Origin: Sedimenticola_A sp040506895
GTDB lineage: Bacteria > Pseudomonadota > Gammaproteobacteria > Chromatiales > Chromatiaceae
Direction: 5' to 3'
Assembly (NCBI GenBank): GCA_040506895.1
Contig: JBEVVY010000001.1
Location: 3,023,116-3,087,115, forward strand
Length of the DNA stretch: 64,000 bases
Shown here: positions 18,002 through 26,389 of the stretch, piece after piece
Layout of the letters: every line of letters starts with the position of its first letter
How positions within the stretch are numbered: the first letter of the stretch is position 1
Program-made: the position numbers and the translations under genes
The notes under the pieces: generated by a model
Database searches by the model: none
Seen by the model: only the letters and a program-made list of their open reading frames with translations
What the model was told of the DNA's origin: nothing

Positions 18002-18325
18002 ATGGCAATGCGTAAGATCAAACAGGGTGACGAAGTCGTTGTCATCGCTGGCAAAGACAAGGGCAAGCAGGGCACCGTCCTGCGCGTCATCGACGACGAA
18101 AAAGTCGTAGTTGAAAACATTAACATGGTGAAGAAGCACGCCAAGGCGAACCCCATGAAGGGCGAGCCTGGTGGCATCCTCGACAAGGAGATGCCGCTGG
18201 CAATTTCCAATGTTGCGATCTACAACCCGAACACCGGCAAGGCCGATCGGGTTGGTTTCAAGACGCTGGAAGATGGCCGCAAAGTGCGCTACTTCAAGTC
18301 CAACGGCGAAGTCGTGGATATTTGA
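18002..18325 (+). CDS. rplX: 50S ribosomal protein L24
   Basis: L24, 107 aa, an assembly initiator with a KOW motif (GDEVVVIAGKDKGKQGTVL). I choose ATG 18002 (MAMRKIKQGD), 6 bases after AGGGG; an upstream TTG at 17996 and an ATG at 18008 are alternatives. It is followed 13 bp later by rplE. Confidence 0.96.
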   Translation: MAMRKIKQGDEVVVIAGKDKGKQGTVLRVIDDEKVVVENINMVKKHAKANPMKGEPGGILDKEMPLAISNVAIYNPNTGKADRVGFKTLEDGRKVRYFKSNGEVVDI

Positions 18326-18338
18326 GGCGGATAGTAAA

Positions 18339-18878
18339 ATGGCAAGATTACACGAACTTTACCGCGACCAGATCGTAGCTCAGCTGCAGGAAAAATTCGG
18401 CTTCAAGAGCGTGATGGAAGTGCCGAAGATCACCAAGATCACCCTCAACATGGGTGTCGGTGATGCTGTGGGTGACAAGAAGATCATGGAATTCGCAGTT
18501 TCCGACCTGGAGAAGATCGCGGGTCAGAAAGTGGTCGTCACCAAGGCGCGCAAGTCCGTTGCGGGCTTCAAGATCCGTGATGGCTGGCCCATTGGCTGCA
18601 TGGTCACCCTGCGTCGCGAGCGTATGTACGAATTCCTGGATCGCCTGATCAACATCGCGATTCCCCGTATTCGTGACTTCCGTGGCCTGAATGCCAAGTC
18701 CTTCGATGGACGTGGCAACTACAGCATGGGCGTGAAGGAACAGATCATGTTTCCCGAGATCGATTACGATAAGATCGACAAGCTGCGTGGTCTGGATATC
18801 GTTATCACCACCACGGCCAAGAATGACGAAGAAGGGCGCGCTCTGCTCGAGGCGTTCAATTTTCCGTTCAAGAACTGA
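18339..18878 (+). CDS. rplE: 50S ribosomal protein L5
   Basis: L5, 179 aa as in E. coli, binds 5S rRNA and contacts P-site tRNA. MARLHELYRDQIVAQL sets the start at 18339. TKARKSVAGFKIRDGWPIG and the 5S-binding region are intact. In E. coli S8 represses translation at the rplE start; I did not establish an S8 site here. Confidence 0.98.
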   Translation: MARLHELYRDQIVAQLQEKFGFKSVMEVPKITKITLNMGVGDAVGDKKIMEFAVSDLEKIAGQKVVVTKARKSVAGFKIRDGWPIGCMVTLRRERMYEFLDRLINIAIPRIRDFRGLNAKSFDGRGNYSMGVKEQIMFPEIDYDKIDKLRGLDIVITTTAKNDEEGRALLEAFNFPFKN

Positions 18879-18888
18879 GAATTTACCT

Positions 18889-19194
18889 ATGGCAAAAAAG
18901 AGCATGTTAGCTCGTGAAGCAAAGCGGGCCAAAGCGGTAGCAAAGTACGCAAACAAGCGTGCCGAGCTCAAGGCGATCATCAACAACCCGGAAAGCACTA
19001 CTGAGCAGGTGGACGAAGCGGTTCTCAAACTGCAGAAAATGCCCCGCGACGCCAGTGCAAGCCGTCAGCAGCGTCGCTGCCGCGCAAGTGGCCGCCCGCA
19101 CGCCGTTTACCGCAAATTTGGCCTCTGCCGGAACAAGCTTCGTGAAGCCGCAATGCGCGGTGACGTTCCGGGGCTTGTTAAAGCCAGCTGGTAA
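18889..19194 (+). CDS. rpsN: 30S ribosomal protein S14 (zinc-free form)
   Basis: S14, 101 aa, the long E. coli-type form without the CxxC zinc pairs of the short form. The C-terminal RCRASGRPHAVYRKFGLCRNKLRE is conserved. The start MAKKSMLAREAKR lies 10 bp after rplE. It is followed by a 128-bp gap with two hairpins, an unusual break within the spc block. Confidence 0.98.
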   Translation: MAKKSMLAREAKRAKAVAKYANKRAELKAIINNPESTTEQVDEAVLKLQKMPRDASASRQQRRCRASGRPHAVYRKFGLCRNKLREAAMRGDVPGLVKASW

Positions 19195-19201
19195 ATGTAG
19201 A

Positions 19202-19232
19202 ATACGCGCCCCACTGTCATAGTGGGGTGTAT
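19202..19232 (+). other. Hairpin in the rpsN-rpsH gap
   Basis: CCCCACT (19209-19215) pairs with AGTGGGG (19221-19227) around a 5-nt loop. Flanking ATAC (19202-19205) and GTAT (19229-19232) can extend the stem. ATTTTCTT follows, so it may act as a weak terminator or as an RNA processing site. Confidence 0.5.
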
Positions 19233-19240
19233 TTTCTTCG

Positions 19241-19261
19241 ATCCGCCTGCGGGCGGATTTT
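19241..19261 (+). terminator. Terminator-like hairpin inside the spc block
   Basis: ATCCGCC (19241-19247) pairs with GGCGGAT (19252-19258) around a 4-nt loop, followed directly by TTTT. It has intrinsic-terminator form but lies between co-directional ribosomal genes, and no promoter is evident between it and rpsH. Partial termination or antitermination is therefore possible. Confidence 0.5.
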
Positions 19262-19322
19262 GTGCAATCGTTTAGGTATCGCGCTGCCCCTGGCCGCGGA
19301 CTGACCTGGAAGGTTTAAAAAT

Positions 19323-19718
19323 ATGAGTATGTCTGATCCGATCGCGGATATGCTGACGCGTATCCGTAATGGTCAACAAGTCGGGAAAGTGGCTGTTGCC
19401 ATGCCCGCTTCCAAGCAGAAAGCTGCTGTCGCCCAGCTCCTCCAGGACGAAGGCTACATCAGCGCTTTCTCCGTTGCCGATGTTGAAGGTAGATCCACCC
19501 TCAGTGTCGAGCTCAAGTATTTCCAAGGCAAACCTGTCATCGAAGAGATCCAGCGCGTCAGCCGCCCTGGTCTGCGTATCTATAAAGGCAACAAAGAGCT
19601 GCCCAAGGTACGTGGTGGACTCGGTGTTGCCATCATCTCCACTTCCAAGGGTCTGATGAGCGATCGTGCCGCGCGTGCCGCGGGTCACGGTGGTGAAGTC
19701 GTGGCCTACGTGGCGTAA
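19323..19718 (+). CDS. rpsH: 30S ribosomal protein S8
   Basis: S8, 131 aa, organises the 16S central domain and in E. coli represses the spc operon. MSMSDPIADMLTRIRNGQ fixes the start at 19323, and the C-terminal STSKGLMSDRAARA motif is conserved. It is the first gene after the hairpin gap and lies 15 bp before rplF. Confidence 0.98.
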   Translation: MSMSDPIADMLTRIRNGQQVGKVAVAMPASKQKAAVAQLLQDEGYISAFSVADVEGRSTLSVELKYFQGKPVIEEIQRVSRPGLRIYKGNKELPKVRGGLGVAIISTSKGLMSDRAARAAGHGGEVVAYVA

Positions 19719-19733
19719 TCGGAGGGCTCTACA

Positions 19734-20270
19734 ATGTCACGTATTGCAAAAGCTCCGATTACCGTCCCCTCTGGTGTTGATATCAACATCTCTGGCGAAG
19801 AAGTTACCGTAAAGGGTTCCAAGGGCAACATGCAGCTGTCGCTGCACGACACTGTCCAGGTCTCCCAGGAAGATGGCGTGATCAACGTCACTCCGAAGGA
19901 CGACAACGCCGGCGACCAGTGGGCCATGGCAGGTACCTTCCGTGCACTGATCTATAACATGGTCACCGGTGTCAGCGCCGGCTTCGAGAAGAAGCTGCAG
20001 CTGATCGGCGTCGGTTACCGTGCACAGGCCAAGGGCAAGGTCCTCAACCTCAACCTCGGCTTCTCCCATCCGGTGGATTACGCGGTGCCCGAGGGTATCA
20101 CTATTGAAACGCCTTCTCAGACCGAGATCGTTGTGTCCGGTTGCGACAAGCAGAAGGTCGGCCAGGTGGCTGCCGAGATCCGTGCTTACCGTCCGCCCGA
20201 GCCTTACAAGGGCAAGGGTGTTCGTTATGCAGACGAGCACGTGGTTCGTAAAGAAGCCAAGAAGAAGTAA
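19734..20270 (+). CDS. rplF: 50S ribosomal protein L6
   Basis: L6, 178 aa (E. coli 177), two homologous domains near the factor-binding site. MSRIAKAPITVPSGV and the C-terminal RPPEPYKGKGVRYADE are typical. Shine-Dalgarno GGAGGG precedes the start. It is followed by rplR after 13 bp. Confidence 0.98.
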   Translation: MSRIAKAPITVPSGVDINISGEEVTVKGSKGNMQLSLHDTVQVSQEDGVINVTPKDDNAGDQWAMAGTFRALIYNMVTGVSAGFEKKLQLIGVGYRAQAKGKVLNLNLGFSHPVDYAVPEGITIETPSQTEIVVSGCDKQKVGQVAAEIRAYRPPEPYKGKGVRYADEHVVRKEAKKK

Positions 20271-20283
20271 AGGGTAAGAGACG

Positions 20284-20640
20284 ATGGATAAGAAAACCTC
20301 ACGTCTGCGCAGGGCACGCCGTGCCCGCGCAAAGATTCGGGAGCTGCGGGTACATCGCCTGACCATCTTCCGTACCCCGAGGCACATGTACGCCCAGATC
20401 ATCGCGCCTAACGGTTCCGATGTCGTGGCCAGTGCCTCCACCAGCGATAAAGCCGTCAAGGCTGAGATCGAGGGTGCAACCGGTAACGCTGCCGCTGCCG
20501 CTGCTGTCGGCAAGATGGTTGCGGAACGCGCCAAGGCTGCCGGTGTCGAACGTGTAGCGTTCGATCGCGCTGGCTTCAAGTATCACGGCCGGGTCAAAGC
20601 GTTGGCTGACGCTGCCCGCGAAAACGGCCTTCAGTTCTAA
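20284..20640 (+). CDS. rplR: 50S ribosomal protein L18
   Basis: L18, 118 aa, binds 5S rRNA with L5. The basic N-terminus (KKTSRLRRARRARAKIRE) and the VAFDRAGFKYHGRVKALADAAR end are conserved. It has the normal position between rplF and rpsE. Confidence 0.98.
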   Translation: MDKKTSRLRRARRARAKIRELRVHRLTIFRTPRHMYAQIIAPNGSDVVASASTSDKAVKAEIEGATGNAAAAAAVGKMVAERAKAAGVERVAFDRAGFKYHGRVKALADAARENGLQF

Positions 20641-20649
20641 GGGGTGGCT

Positions 20650-21156
20650 ATGTCTAACTACAATGTGAACCCGGAAGGCGACGAGTTGATCGAAAAGCTC
20701 ATCAACGTCAACCGTGTAGCCAAGGTGGTCAAGGGTGGCCGCATCTTCGGTTTTTCCGCTCTGACCGTTGTCGGTGACGGCGCTGGTCGAGTCGGTTTCG
20801 GAACCGGCAAGGCGCGTGAAGTGCCCGTTGCCATTCAGAAGGCGATGGAGAGCGCACGCCGCAACATGCGTGAAGCCAAGCTCAACAGCGGTACCCTGCA
20901 GTACCCGCTGGTTGGTCGTCACGGCGCTGCCAAGGTCTACATGCAGCCTGCATCCGAAGGTACCGGTATCATCGCCGGTGGTGCGATGCGTGCGGTATGC
21001 GAGGCGGTTGGTGTGCAGAACGTTCTGGCCAAGTGCATCGGTACCAACAACCCGATCAACGTGGTCCGCGCCACCATCAACGCGCTGACCGAGATGACTG
21101 ATCCTGAGTCTGTTGCTGCCAAGCGCGGCAAGACCGTAGAAGAGATTCTGGGGTAA
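20650..21156 (+). CDS. rpsE: 30S ribosomal protein S5
   Basis: S5, 168 aa, helps form the mRNA entry channel and affects fidelity. I choose ATG 20650 (MSNYNVNPEGDEL), five bases after AAGGGG; GTG 20644 would add two residues. VAKVVKGGRIFGFSALTVVGDG is the S5 signature, with the spectinomycin-site loop VKGGR unaltered. It is 3 bp from rpmD. Confidence 0.96.
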   Translation: MSNYNVNPEGDELIEKLINVNRVAKVVKGGRIFGFSALTVVGDGAGRVGFGTGKAREVPVAIQKAMESARRNMREAKLNSGTLQYPLVGRHGAAKVYMQPASEGTGIIAGGAMRAVCEAVGVQNVLAKCIGTNNPINVVRATINALTEMTDPESVAAKRGKTVEEILG

Positions 21157-21159
21157 GCC

Positions 21160-21348
21160 ATGGCTGACAAGAAAATGATGAAGGTAACCCTGGTGCGTAG
21201 CACAAACGGCCGCCTCGAAAGCCACAAGGCTTGCGTGCGTGGGCTGGGACTGCGTCGCATGCACCAGACCGTTGAGGTCGAGGACACCCCTGCCACCCGT
21301 GGCATGGCTAACAAGGTGTCCTACATGGTAAAGGTTGAGGAAGCTTAA
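21160..21348 (+). CDS. rpmD: 50S ribosomal protein L30
   Basis: L30, 62 aa (E. coli 59). VTLVRSTNGRLESHKACVRGLGLRRMHQTVEV is diagnostic in pieces: the RS-x-GR, LGLRRM and TVEV segments are all present. It is separated from rplO by a single base. Confidence 0.97.
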   Translation: MADKKMMKVTLVRSTNGRLESHKACVRGLGLRRMHQTVEVEDTPATRGMANKVSYMVKVEEA

Positions 21349-21349
21349 G

Positions 21350-21784
21350 ATGCGTCTGAATACCATCAAGCCTGCAGAAGGCGCCAAGAAAGACGCCAAG
21401 CGCGTTGGTCGTGGAATCGGTAGTGGACTGGGCAAGACCTGTGGTCGTGGCCACAAGGGTCAGAAGTCCCGTTCCGGCGGTTTCCACAAGGTCGGATTCG
21501 AGGGCGGCCAGATGCCGCTGCAGCGTCGTCTGCCGAAGGTTGGTTTTACCTCCCGCAAGGCACGTCACACTGCCGAGATCCGTCTCGACGAGCTGGCGAA
21601 GATCGAAGCTGATGTTGTCGACCTGAAAGCACTTCAGGATGCGGACATCGTCTCCGGTTCGATCAAGCGTGCGAAAGTGATTCTCTCCGGCAAGATCGAA
21701 AAGGCAGTGACCGTAAAGGGTCTGGGTGTCACCAAGGGTGCACGCGCTGCCATCGAAGCCGCTGGCGGAAAGATCGAGGACTAA
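21350..21784 (+). CDS. rplO: 50S ribosomal protein L15
   Basis: L15, 144 aa as in E. coli, a late-assembly protein with a Gly/Arg-rich N-terminal arm (RVGRGIGSGLGKTCGRGHKG). MRLNTIKPAEGAKK sets the start at 21350. It is 5 bp from secY, so secretion and ribosome genes are tightly coupled. Confidence 0.98.
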   Translation: MRLNTIKPAEGAKKDAKRVGRGIGSGLGKTCGRGHKGQKSRSGGFHKVGFEGGQMPLQRRLPKVGFTSRKARHTAEIRLDELAKIEADVVDLKALQDADIVSGSIKRAKVILSGKIEKAVTVKGLGVTKGARAAIEAAGGKIED

Positions 21785-21789
21785 TCTGA

Positions 21790-23139
21790 ATGGCTGGTCA
21801 GGGTGGAGCGTCCGGCGCACTTGCCGGAATGGGCAAGTTTACCGAGCTGCGTCAGCGTCTGCTGTTCGTGCTGGGTGCACTGCTGGTTTTCCGCATCGGA
21901 ACCTTTATTCCGGTGCCCGGTGTCAACCCGCAGGCGGTAGCTGCTCTGTTTGATCAGCAGCAGGGCACCATCATCGACATGTTCAACATGTTCTCCGGTG
22001 GTGCATTGGAGCGTGCCAGCCTTTTCGCCCTCGGCATCATGCCCTACATCTCTGCGTCCATTATCATGCAGTTGATGTCGGCGGTGATTCCCAAGCTGGA
22101 ACAGCTGAAGAAAGAGGGTGAGCAGGGGCGTCGCAAGATCACCCAGTACACCCGCTATGGCACCGTGGTCCTGGCAACTTTCCAGGCTGTCGGTATATCC
22201 ATTGCGCTGCAGACCCAGCAGGCTGGCGGAATGCCGGTAGTGGCCATGCAGGGTCCCGGCTTCGTCTTCACCGCAGCGGTGAGCCTGGTAACAGGTACCA
22301 TGTTCCTGATGTGGCTGGGTGAGCAGATCACCGAGCGTGGACTGGGTAACGGTATCTCGCTGATCATTTTCGCGGGTATTGTCGCCGGATTGCCTTCGGC
22401 TATCGGTGGCACCCTCGAGCTGGTTCGTACCGGTGAGATGAATGCCATTACGGTGCTGACCCTGTTTATCCTCGCTATCGCGGTTACCGCTTTCGTGGTT
22501 TTCGTCGAGCGGGGGCAGCGTCGCATAACCGTTAACTACGCCCAGCGTCAGCAGGGCAGGAAGATGTTCGCCGCCCAGAGCAGCCATCTTCCCCTGAAGC
22601 TGAACATGGCCGGTGTAATTCCGCCCATCTTTGCTTCGAGCATCATTCTGTTCCCATCAACATTGGGACAGTGGATAGGAACGCAGGAAAACATGCGTTG
22701 GCTGCAGGATATCGTCGGCAAGCTCTCTCCGGGCGAACCGGTCTACGTATTGCTGTATGCCATGGCGATCATCTTTTTCTGCTTCTTCTATACGGCCCTG
22801 GTCTTCAATTCGAATGACACGGCGGATAATCTCAAGCGCTCCGGCGCCTTTATCCCCGGTTACAGACCAGGCGAGCAGACTGCGAAGTATATCGATGCCG
22901 TGATGTCGCGTTTGACCTTTGCGGGTGCGCTCTACATCACTGCGGTCTGCCTTTTGCCGGAATTTCTGATTGTCGGCTGGAACGTACCTTTCTACTTTGG
23001 TGGTACCTCCCTGCTGATTATCGTAGTGGTTGTCATGGACTTCATGGCGCAGGTGCAGGCACACCTCATGTCGCACCAGTATGAAGGTCTCATGAAGAAA
23101 GCGAATCTTAAGGGTGGTGGCGCAGGTCTGTTGCGCTGA
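21790..23139 (+). CDS. secY: Preprotein translocase channel subunit
   Basis: SecY, 449 aa, ten transmembrane segments forming the protein-conducting channel of the inner membrane with SecE and SecG. The plug and pore region (FNMFSGGALERASLFALGIMPYI split around the conserved GGALER) and the cytosolic loop motif ERGQRRI are present. It is the usual spc-block member between rplO and rpmJ. Confidence 0.99.
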   Translation: MAGQGGASGALAGMGKFTELRQRLLFVLGALLVFRIGTFIPVPGVNPQAVAALFDQQQGTIIDMFNMFSGGALERASLFALGIMPYISASIIMQLMSAVIPKLEQLKKEGEQGRRKITQYTRYGTVVLATFQAVGISIALQTQQAGGMPVVAMQGPGFVFTAAVSLVTGTMFLMWLGEQITERGLGNGISLIIFAGIVAGLPSAIGGTLELVRTGEMNAITVLTLFILAIAVTAFVVFVERGQRRITVNYAQRQQGRKMFAAQSSHLPLKLNMAGVIPPIFASSIILFPSTLGQWIGTQENMRWLQDIVGKLSPGEPVYVLLYAMAIIFFCFFYTALVFNSNDTADNLKRSGAFIPGYRPGEQTAKYIDAVMSRLTFAGALYITAVCLLPEFLIVGWNVPFYFGGTSLLIIVVVVMDFMAQVQAHLMSHQYEGLMKKANLKGGGAGLLR

Positions 23140-23178
23140 GCCTGAATACGAATTCACTGATTTTTTGGAGATTGAGCC

Positions 23179-23292
23179 ATGAAAGTAAGGGCTTCCGTTA
23201 AAAAGATCTGCCGTAACTGCAAGATCATCCGTCGCAACGGTGTTGTACGCGTGATCTGCAAGGAACCCAGGCACAAGCAGCGCCAAGGCTGA
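23179..23292 (+). CDS. rpmJ: 50S ribosomal protein L36 (zinc form)
   Basis: A 37-residue gene, MKVRASVKKICRNCK at the start, preceded by TGGAG. Cys11, Cys14, Cys27 and His32 make the complete zinc ribbon, so this is the zinc-dependent C+ form. It lies 39 bp after secY and ends the spc block, as in other gammaproteobacteria. Its small size makes it easy to miss. Confidence 0.97.
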   Translation: MKVRASVKKICRNCKIIRRNGVVRVICKEPRHKQRQG

Positions 23293-23391
23293 TAAGCGGT
23301 TTTGGTACTTGTATTGATTTGAATTTCCAGTTAAAGTTACGCGTTTTCCGCGCGTGACGTGGATGAGATTTATTTACCCAGGAGTAGCCAG
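23293..23391 (+). promoter_or_regulatory. Candidate alpha-operon leader before rpsM
   Basis: A 99-bp gap with a weak promoter-like pair (TTGTAT 23309-23314, 17 bp, TAAAGT 23332-23337) and a small stem ACGCG (23339-23343) with CGCGT (23351-23355). In E. coli S4 binds a pseudoknot in this place. I see no clear match to that structure, so assignment is tentative. Confidence 0.3.
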
Positions 23392-23748
23392 ATGGCTCGT
23401 ATTGCAGGCGTCAATATTCCGGATCGCAAACATACGGTTATTGCATTGACCTCTATTTATGGAGTCGGCCGTACCCGTGCAGCTGCAATCTGTGAAGCAG
23501 CCGGTATCGCCCAGGACAGCAAGATCATCGACCTGTCCGAGGCAGAAGTCGATTCACTGCGTAATGAAGTTGCAAAGTTCACCGTTGAAGGTGACCTGCG
23601 CCGTGAGATCTCCATGAACATCAAGCGTCTCATGGATCTGGGCTGCAACCGTGGTATCCGTCATCGTCGTGGCCTGCCGGTCCGTGGTCAGCGTACCCAG
23701 ACCAATGCGCGTACCCGCAAGGGACCGCGTCGCCCGATTAAGAGATAA
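23392..23748 (+). CDS. rpsM: 30S ribosomal protein S13
   Basis: S13, 118 aa as in E. coli, lies in the 30S head and contacts P-site tRNA and bridge B1. MARIAGVNIPDRKHTVIAL sets the start at 23392, after CAGGAG. GIRHRRGLPVRGQRTQTNARTRKG in the C-terminal arm is conserved. First gene of the alpha block. Confidence 0.98.
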   Translation: MARIAGVNIPDRKHTVIALTSIYGVGRTRAAAICEAAGIAQDSKIIDLSEAEVDSLRNEVAKFTVEGDLRREISMNIKRLMDLGCNRGIRHRRGLPVRGQRTQTNARTRKGPRRPIKR

Positions 23749-23805
23749 ACATCCACCCGGTCAGACCGAGTGGGATTTGAAAGACTAGTTCGTAGGAACA
23801 GGTAA

Positions 23806-24195
23806 ATGGCAAAACCAACCAGCCGTTCGCGGAAAAAGGTTAACAAGACTGTTACCGATGGCGTGGCTCATATCCATGCTTCGTTCAACAACACCATCAT
23901 TACCATTTCTGATCGTCAGGGTAATGTGCTGTCCTGGGCTACCGCAGGTGGTTCCGGCTTCCGTGGCTCCCGTAAGAGCACCCCGTTTGCAGCCCAGGTG
24001 GCCGCAGACCGTGCCGGTGAGGCTGCCAAGGACTACGGTGTTAAAAACCTCGATGTCAACGTAAAGGGTCCTGGCCCGGGTCGTGAGTCCGCTGTTCGCG
24101 CACTCAACAACGCCGGCTTCAAGATCACCAGCATCGTTGATGTCACCCCCATTCCGCACAACGGCTGCCGCCCGCCCAAAAAGCGTCGCGTTTGA
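23806..24195 (+). CDS. rpsK: 30S ribosomal protein S11
   Basis: S11, 129 aa, of the 30S platform near the E site. HASFNNTIITISDRQGN and the C-terminal TPIPHNGCRPPKKRRV are family hallmarks. It lies 57 bp after rpsM and 18 bp before rpsD. Confidence 0.98.
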   Translation: MAKPTSRSRKKVNKTVTDGVAHIHASFNNTIITISDRQGNVLSWATAGGSGFRGSRKSTPFAAQVAADRAGEAAKDYGVKNLDVNVKGPGPGRESAVRALNNAGFKITSIVDVTPIPHNGCRPPKKRRV

Positions 24196-24213
24196 TCTGG
24201 AGTTTTATACGTC

Positions 24214-24834
24214 ATGGCAAGGTATATTGGACCAAAATGTAAGCTCAGCCGTCGCGAGGGAACCGACCTGTTCCTAAAGAGCCGCGTACGTTCGCTGGAC
24301 TCCAAGTGCAACATGGAGAAGCAGCCCGGTCAGACCACTGATCGCCGCCGCCGTCTCTCCGATTACGGCCTGCAGTTGCGCGAAAAGCAGAAGATGCGTC
24401 GCATGTATGGCGTTATGGAGAGGCAGTTCCGTAACTACTACGCAACAGCCGCCCAGGCCAAGGGAGCCACCGGTGAGAACCTGTTCCACCTGCTCGAGCA
24501 GCGCCTGGACAACGTGGTTTACCGCATGGGCTTCGGCAGCACCCGCTCCGAGGCACGCCAGCTGGTCAGCCACAAGGCGATTATGGTGAATGGTACTCTC
24601 GTAAACGTTCCCTCTTACCAGGTTCAGCCGGAAGACGTGATCGAAATTCGCGAGAAGGCGAAGAAACAGGTCCGTATCCAGAGCGCACTGGCACTTGCCG
24701 AGCAGTACGGTTTTGCCGAGTGGATCGAAGTCGACACCAAGGGCATGAAGGGTACCTTCAAGCGTCTGCCTGACCGTACCGAGCTGCCCGCTGAGATCAG
24801 CGAACAGCTGGTCGTCGAACTGTACTCCAAGTAA
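24214..24834 (+). CDS. rpsD: 30S ribosomal protein S4
   Basis: S4, 206 aa as in E. coli, is a primary 16S-binding protein and the usual repressor of the alpha operon. The S4 RNA-binding domain covers roughly residues 95-160 (RLDNVVYRMGFG...SHKAIMVNG). The N-terminus lacks a full zinc Cys cluster. It is followed by rpoA after 22 bp. Confidence 0.98.
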   Translation: MARYIGPKCKLSRREGTDLFLKSRVRSLDSKCNMEKQPGQTTDRRRRLSDYGLQLREKQKMRRMYGVMERQFRNYYATAAQAKGATGENLFHLLEQRLDNVVYRMGFGSTRSEARQLVSHKAIMVNGTLVNVPSYQVQPEDVIEIREKAKKQVRIQSALALAEQYGFAEWIEVDTKGMKGTFKRLPDRTELPAEISEQLVVELYSK

Positions 24835-24856
24835 GGGATAGCATGAGAGGTCTTCG

Positions 24857-25840
24857 ATGCCCGAATTTGTTACCGATTTTCTGAAGCCACGACTGGTCAA
24901 TGTCCAGGCCATCAACGAACGCCACGCAAAGGTCTCCCTGGAGCCCATGGAGCGTGGTTTCGGTCATACCCTGGGCAACGCGCTGCGTCGCATCCTGCTC
25001 TCGTCCATGCCGGGTTGTGCAGTGGTCGAGGCTGAGATCGAAGGCGTCCTGCATGAATACACCACCATCGAGGGTGTTCAGGAAGACGTGCTTGAGATTC
25101 TGCTCAACCTCAAGGACCTGGCCGTGATCATGCACGCCAAGGACGAGGCAACCCTGACCCTTCAGAAGAAGGGCCCCGGTGCCGTCCTTGCCAGCGATAT
25201 CACCCTGGACCACGATGTTGAGATCGCCAATCCGGATCATGTGATTGCCAACCTGACCAAGGAAGGCGAGATCAACATGACCCTGAAGGTTGCCCGCGGC
25301 ATCGGCTACCAGCCTGCTGCCGTACGCCAGGCCGCTGCCGGCGAGGACCGTCCCATCGGTCGTCTTCAGCTGGACGCCACCTTCTCCCCGGTACGTCGCG
25401 TTGCATACGCTGTGGAAGCAGCCCGTGTTGAACAGCGCACCGACCTTGATCGCCTGGTCATCGATATCGAAACCAACGGCACCATCGATCCGGAAGAGGC
25501 CATCCGCAACTCGGCCACCATTCTTCAGGATCAGCTGTCAGCTTTCGTGAAACTCGATGAGACTGCCGCACCTGCCCCGGCCGAGCCGGAAGCACCCGCG
25601 GTCGATCCGATCCTGCTTCGCCCGGTGGATGATCTCGAACTGACGGTTCGTTCCGCGAACTGCCTCAAGGCCGAGAACATCTTCCTCATCGGTGACCTGA
25701 TCCAGCGCACCGAAGTTGAACTGCTGAAGACACCCAACCTCGGTAAGAAGTCTCTCACCGAGATCAAGGATGTCCTGGCAACCCGTGGTCTCTCTCTTGG
25801 CATGCGCCTCGAGAACTGGCCGCCCGAAGGCGTCGAGTAA
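24857..25840 (+). CDS. rpoA: RNA polymerase alpha subunit
   Basis: Alpha subunit, 327 aa. The N-terminal domain dimerises and nucleates core assembly. An acidic/proline-rich linker (around 233-248) leads to the C-terminal domain, whose LTVRSANCLKAENI segment contains the Arg that binds UP elements and the surface met by activators. GHTLGNALRRILLSS is the standard N-terminal motif. Usual alpha-operon position. Confidence 0.99.
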   Translation: MPEFVTDFLKPRLVNVQAINERHAKVSLEPMERGFGHTLGNALRRILLSSMPGCAVVEAEIEGVLHEYTTIEGVQEDVLEILLNLKDLAVIMHAKDEATLTLQKKGPGAVLASDITLDHDVEIANPDHVIANLTKEGEINMTLKVARGIGYQPAAVRQAAAGEDRPIGRLQLDATFSPVRRVAYAVEAARVEQRTDLDRLVIDIETNGTIDPEEAIRNSATILQDQLSAFVKLDETAAPAPAEPEAPAVDPILLRPVDDLELTVRSANCLKAENIFLIGDLIQRTEVELLKTPNLGKKSLTEIKDVLATRGLSLGMRLENWPPEGVE

Positions 25841-25860
25841 TTCGCCGGCCGTCTGACGAC

Positions 25861-25883
25861 CGGTTGTATAGAAACCGTTTTTT
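25861..25883 (+). terminator. Weak terminator-like element between rpoA and rplQ
   Basis: CGGTT (25861-25865) pairs with AACCG (25873-25877), followed by six T residues. The stem is short, so any termination is probably partial. It would lower L17 mRNA relative to rpoA unless read through. Confidence 0.35.
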
Positions 25884-25915
25884 AGTATTAACTTAAGTAT
25901 TAGGGAAGTCGATCC

Positions 25916-26317
25916 ATGCGTCATCGCAAATCCGGACGGCAACTGAATCGTAACAGTGCCCACAGAAAGGCAATGTTTCGCAACATGACCTGCTCACTGT
26001 TGCGTCACGAGCTGATTAAAACCACCTTGCCCAAGGCAAAAGAGCTGCGCACCGTAGCTGAGCCTATCATCACCATGGGCAAGACCGACAGCGTTGCGAA
26101 ACGCCGTCTTGCTTTCGATCGCCTGCGCGATAAGGAAGCTGTCGGCAAGCTGTTCGGTGAAATTGGTCCCCGCTACCAGGATCGCCCCGGTGGTTACATC
26201 CGCATTCTCAAGTGCGGCCACCGCGCAGGTGACAAGGCGCCCATGGCCTACGTGGAACTGGTCGATCGTCCAGAACCCGTGGAAGACATGGAAGAGGCTG
26301 CTGTAGAAGCCGAATAA
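25916..26317 (+). CDS. rplQ: 50S ribosomal protein L17
   Basis: L17, 133 aa, at the exit-tunnel side of the 50S subunit. MRHRKSGRQLNRNSAHRKAMFRNM is recognised piecewise and sets the start. The C-terminus has a short acidic tail (EDMEEAAVEAE) beyond the E. coli end. Last gene of the superoperon, closed by a strong terminator. Confidence 0.98.
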   Translation: MRHRKSGRQLNRNSAHRKAMFRNMTCSLLRHELIKTTLPKAKELRTVAEPIITMGKTDSVAKRRLAFDRLRDKEAVGKLFGEIGPRYQDRPGGYIRILKCGHRAGDKAPMAYVELVDRPEPVEDMEEAAVEAE

Positions 26318-26341
26318 AGCTGTGCTGTGTAACAGCTGAAG

Positions 26342-26371
26342 AGACCGGGCATCTGCCCGGTCTTTTCGTTT
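26342..26371 (+). terminator. Superoperon terminator after rplQ
   Basis: Perfect 9-bp stem AGACCGGGC (26342-26350) with GCCCGGTCT (26355-26363), 4-nt loop, then a T-rich tract. It ends the rpsL-rplQ transcript. Confidence 0.9.
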
Positions 26372-26389
26372 CTGTGCTTTAATTCCTGA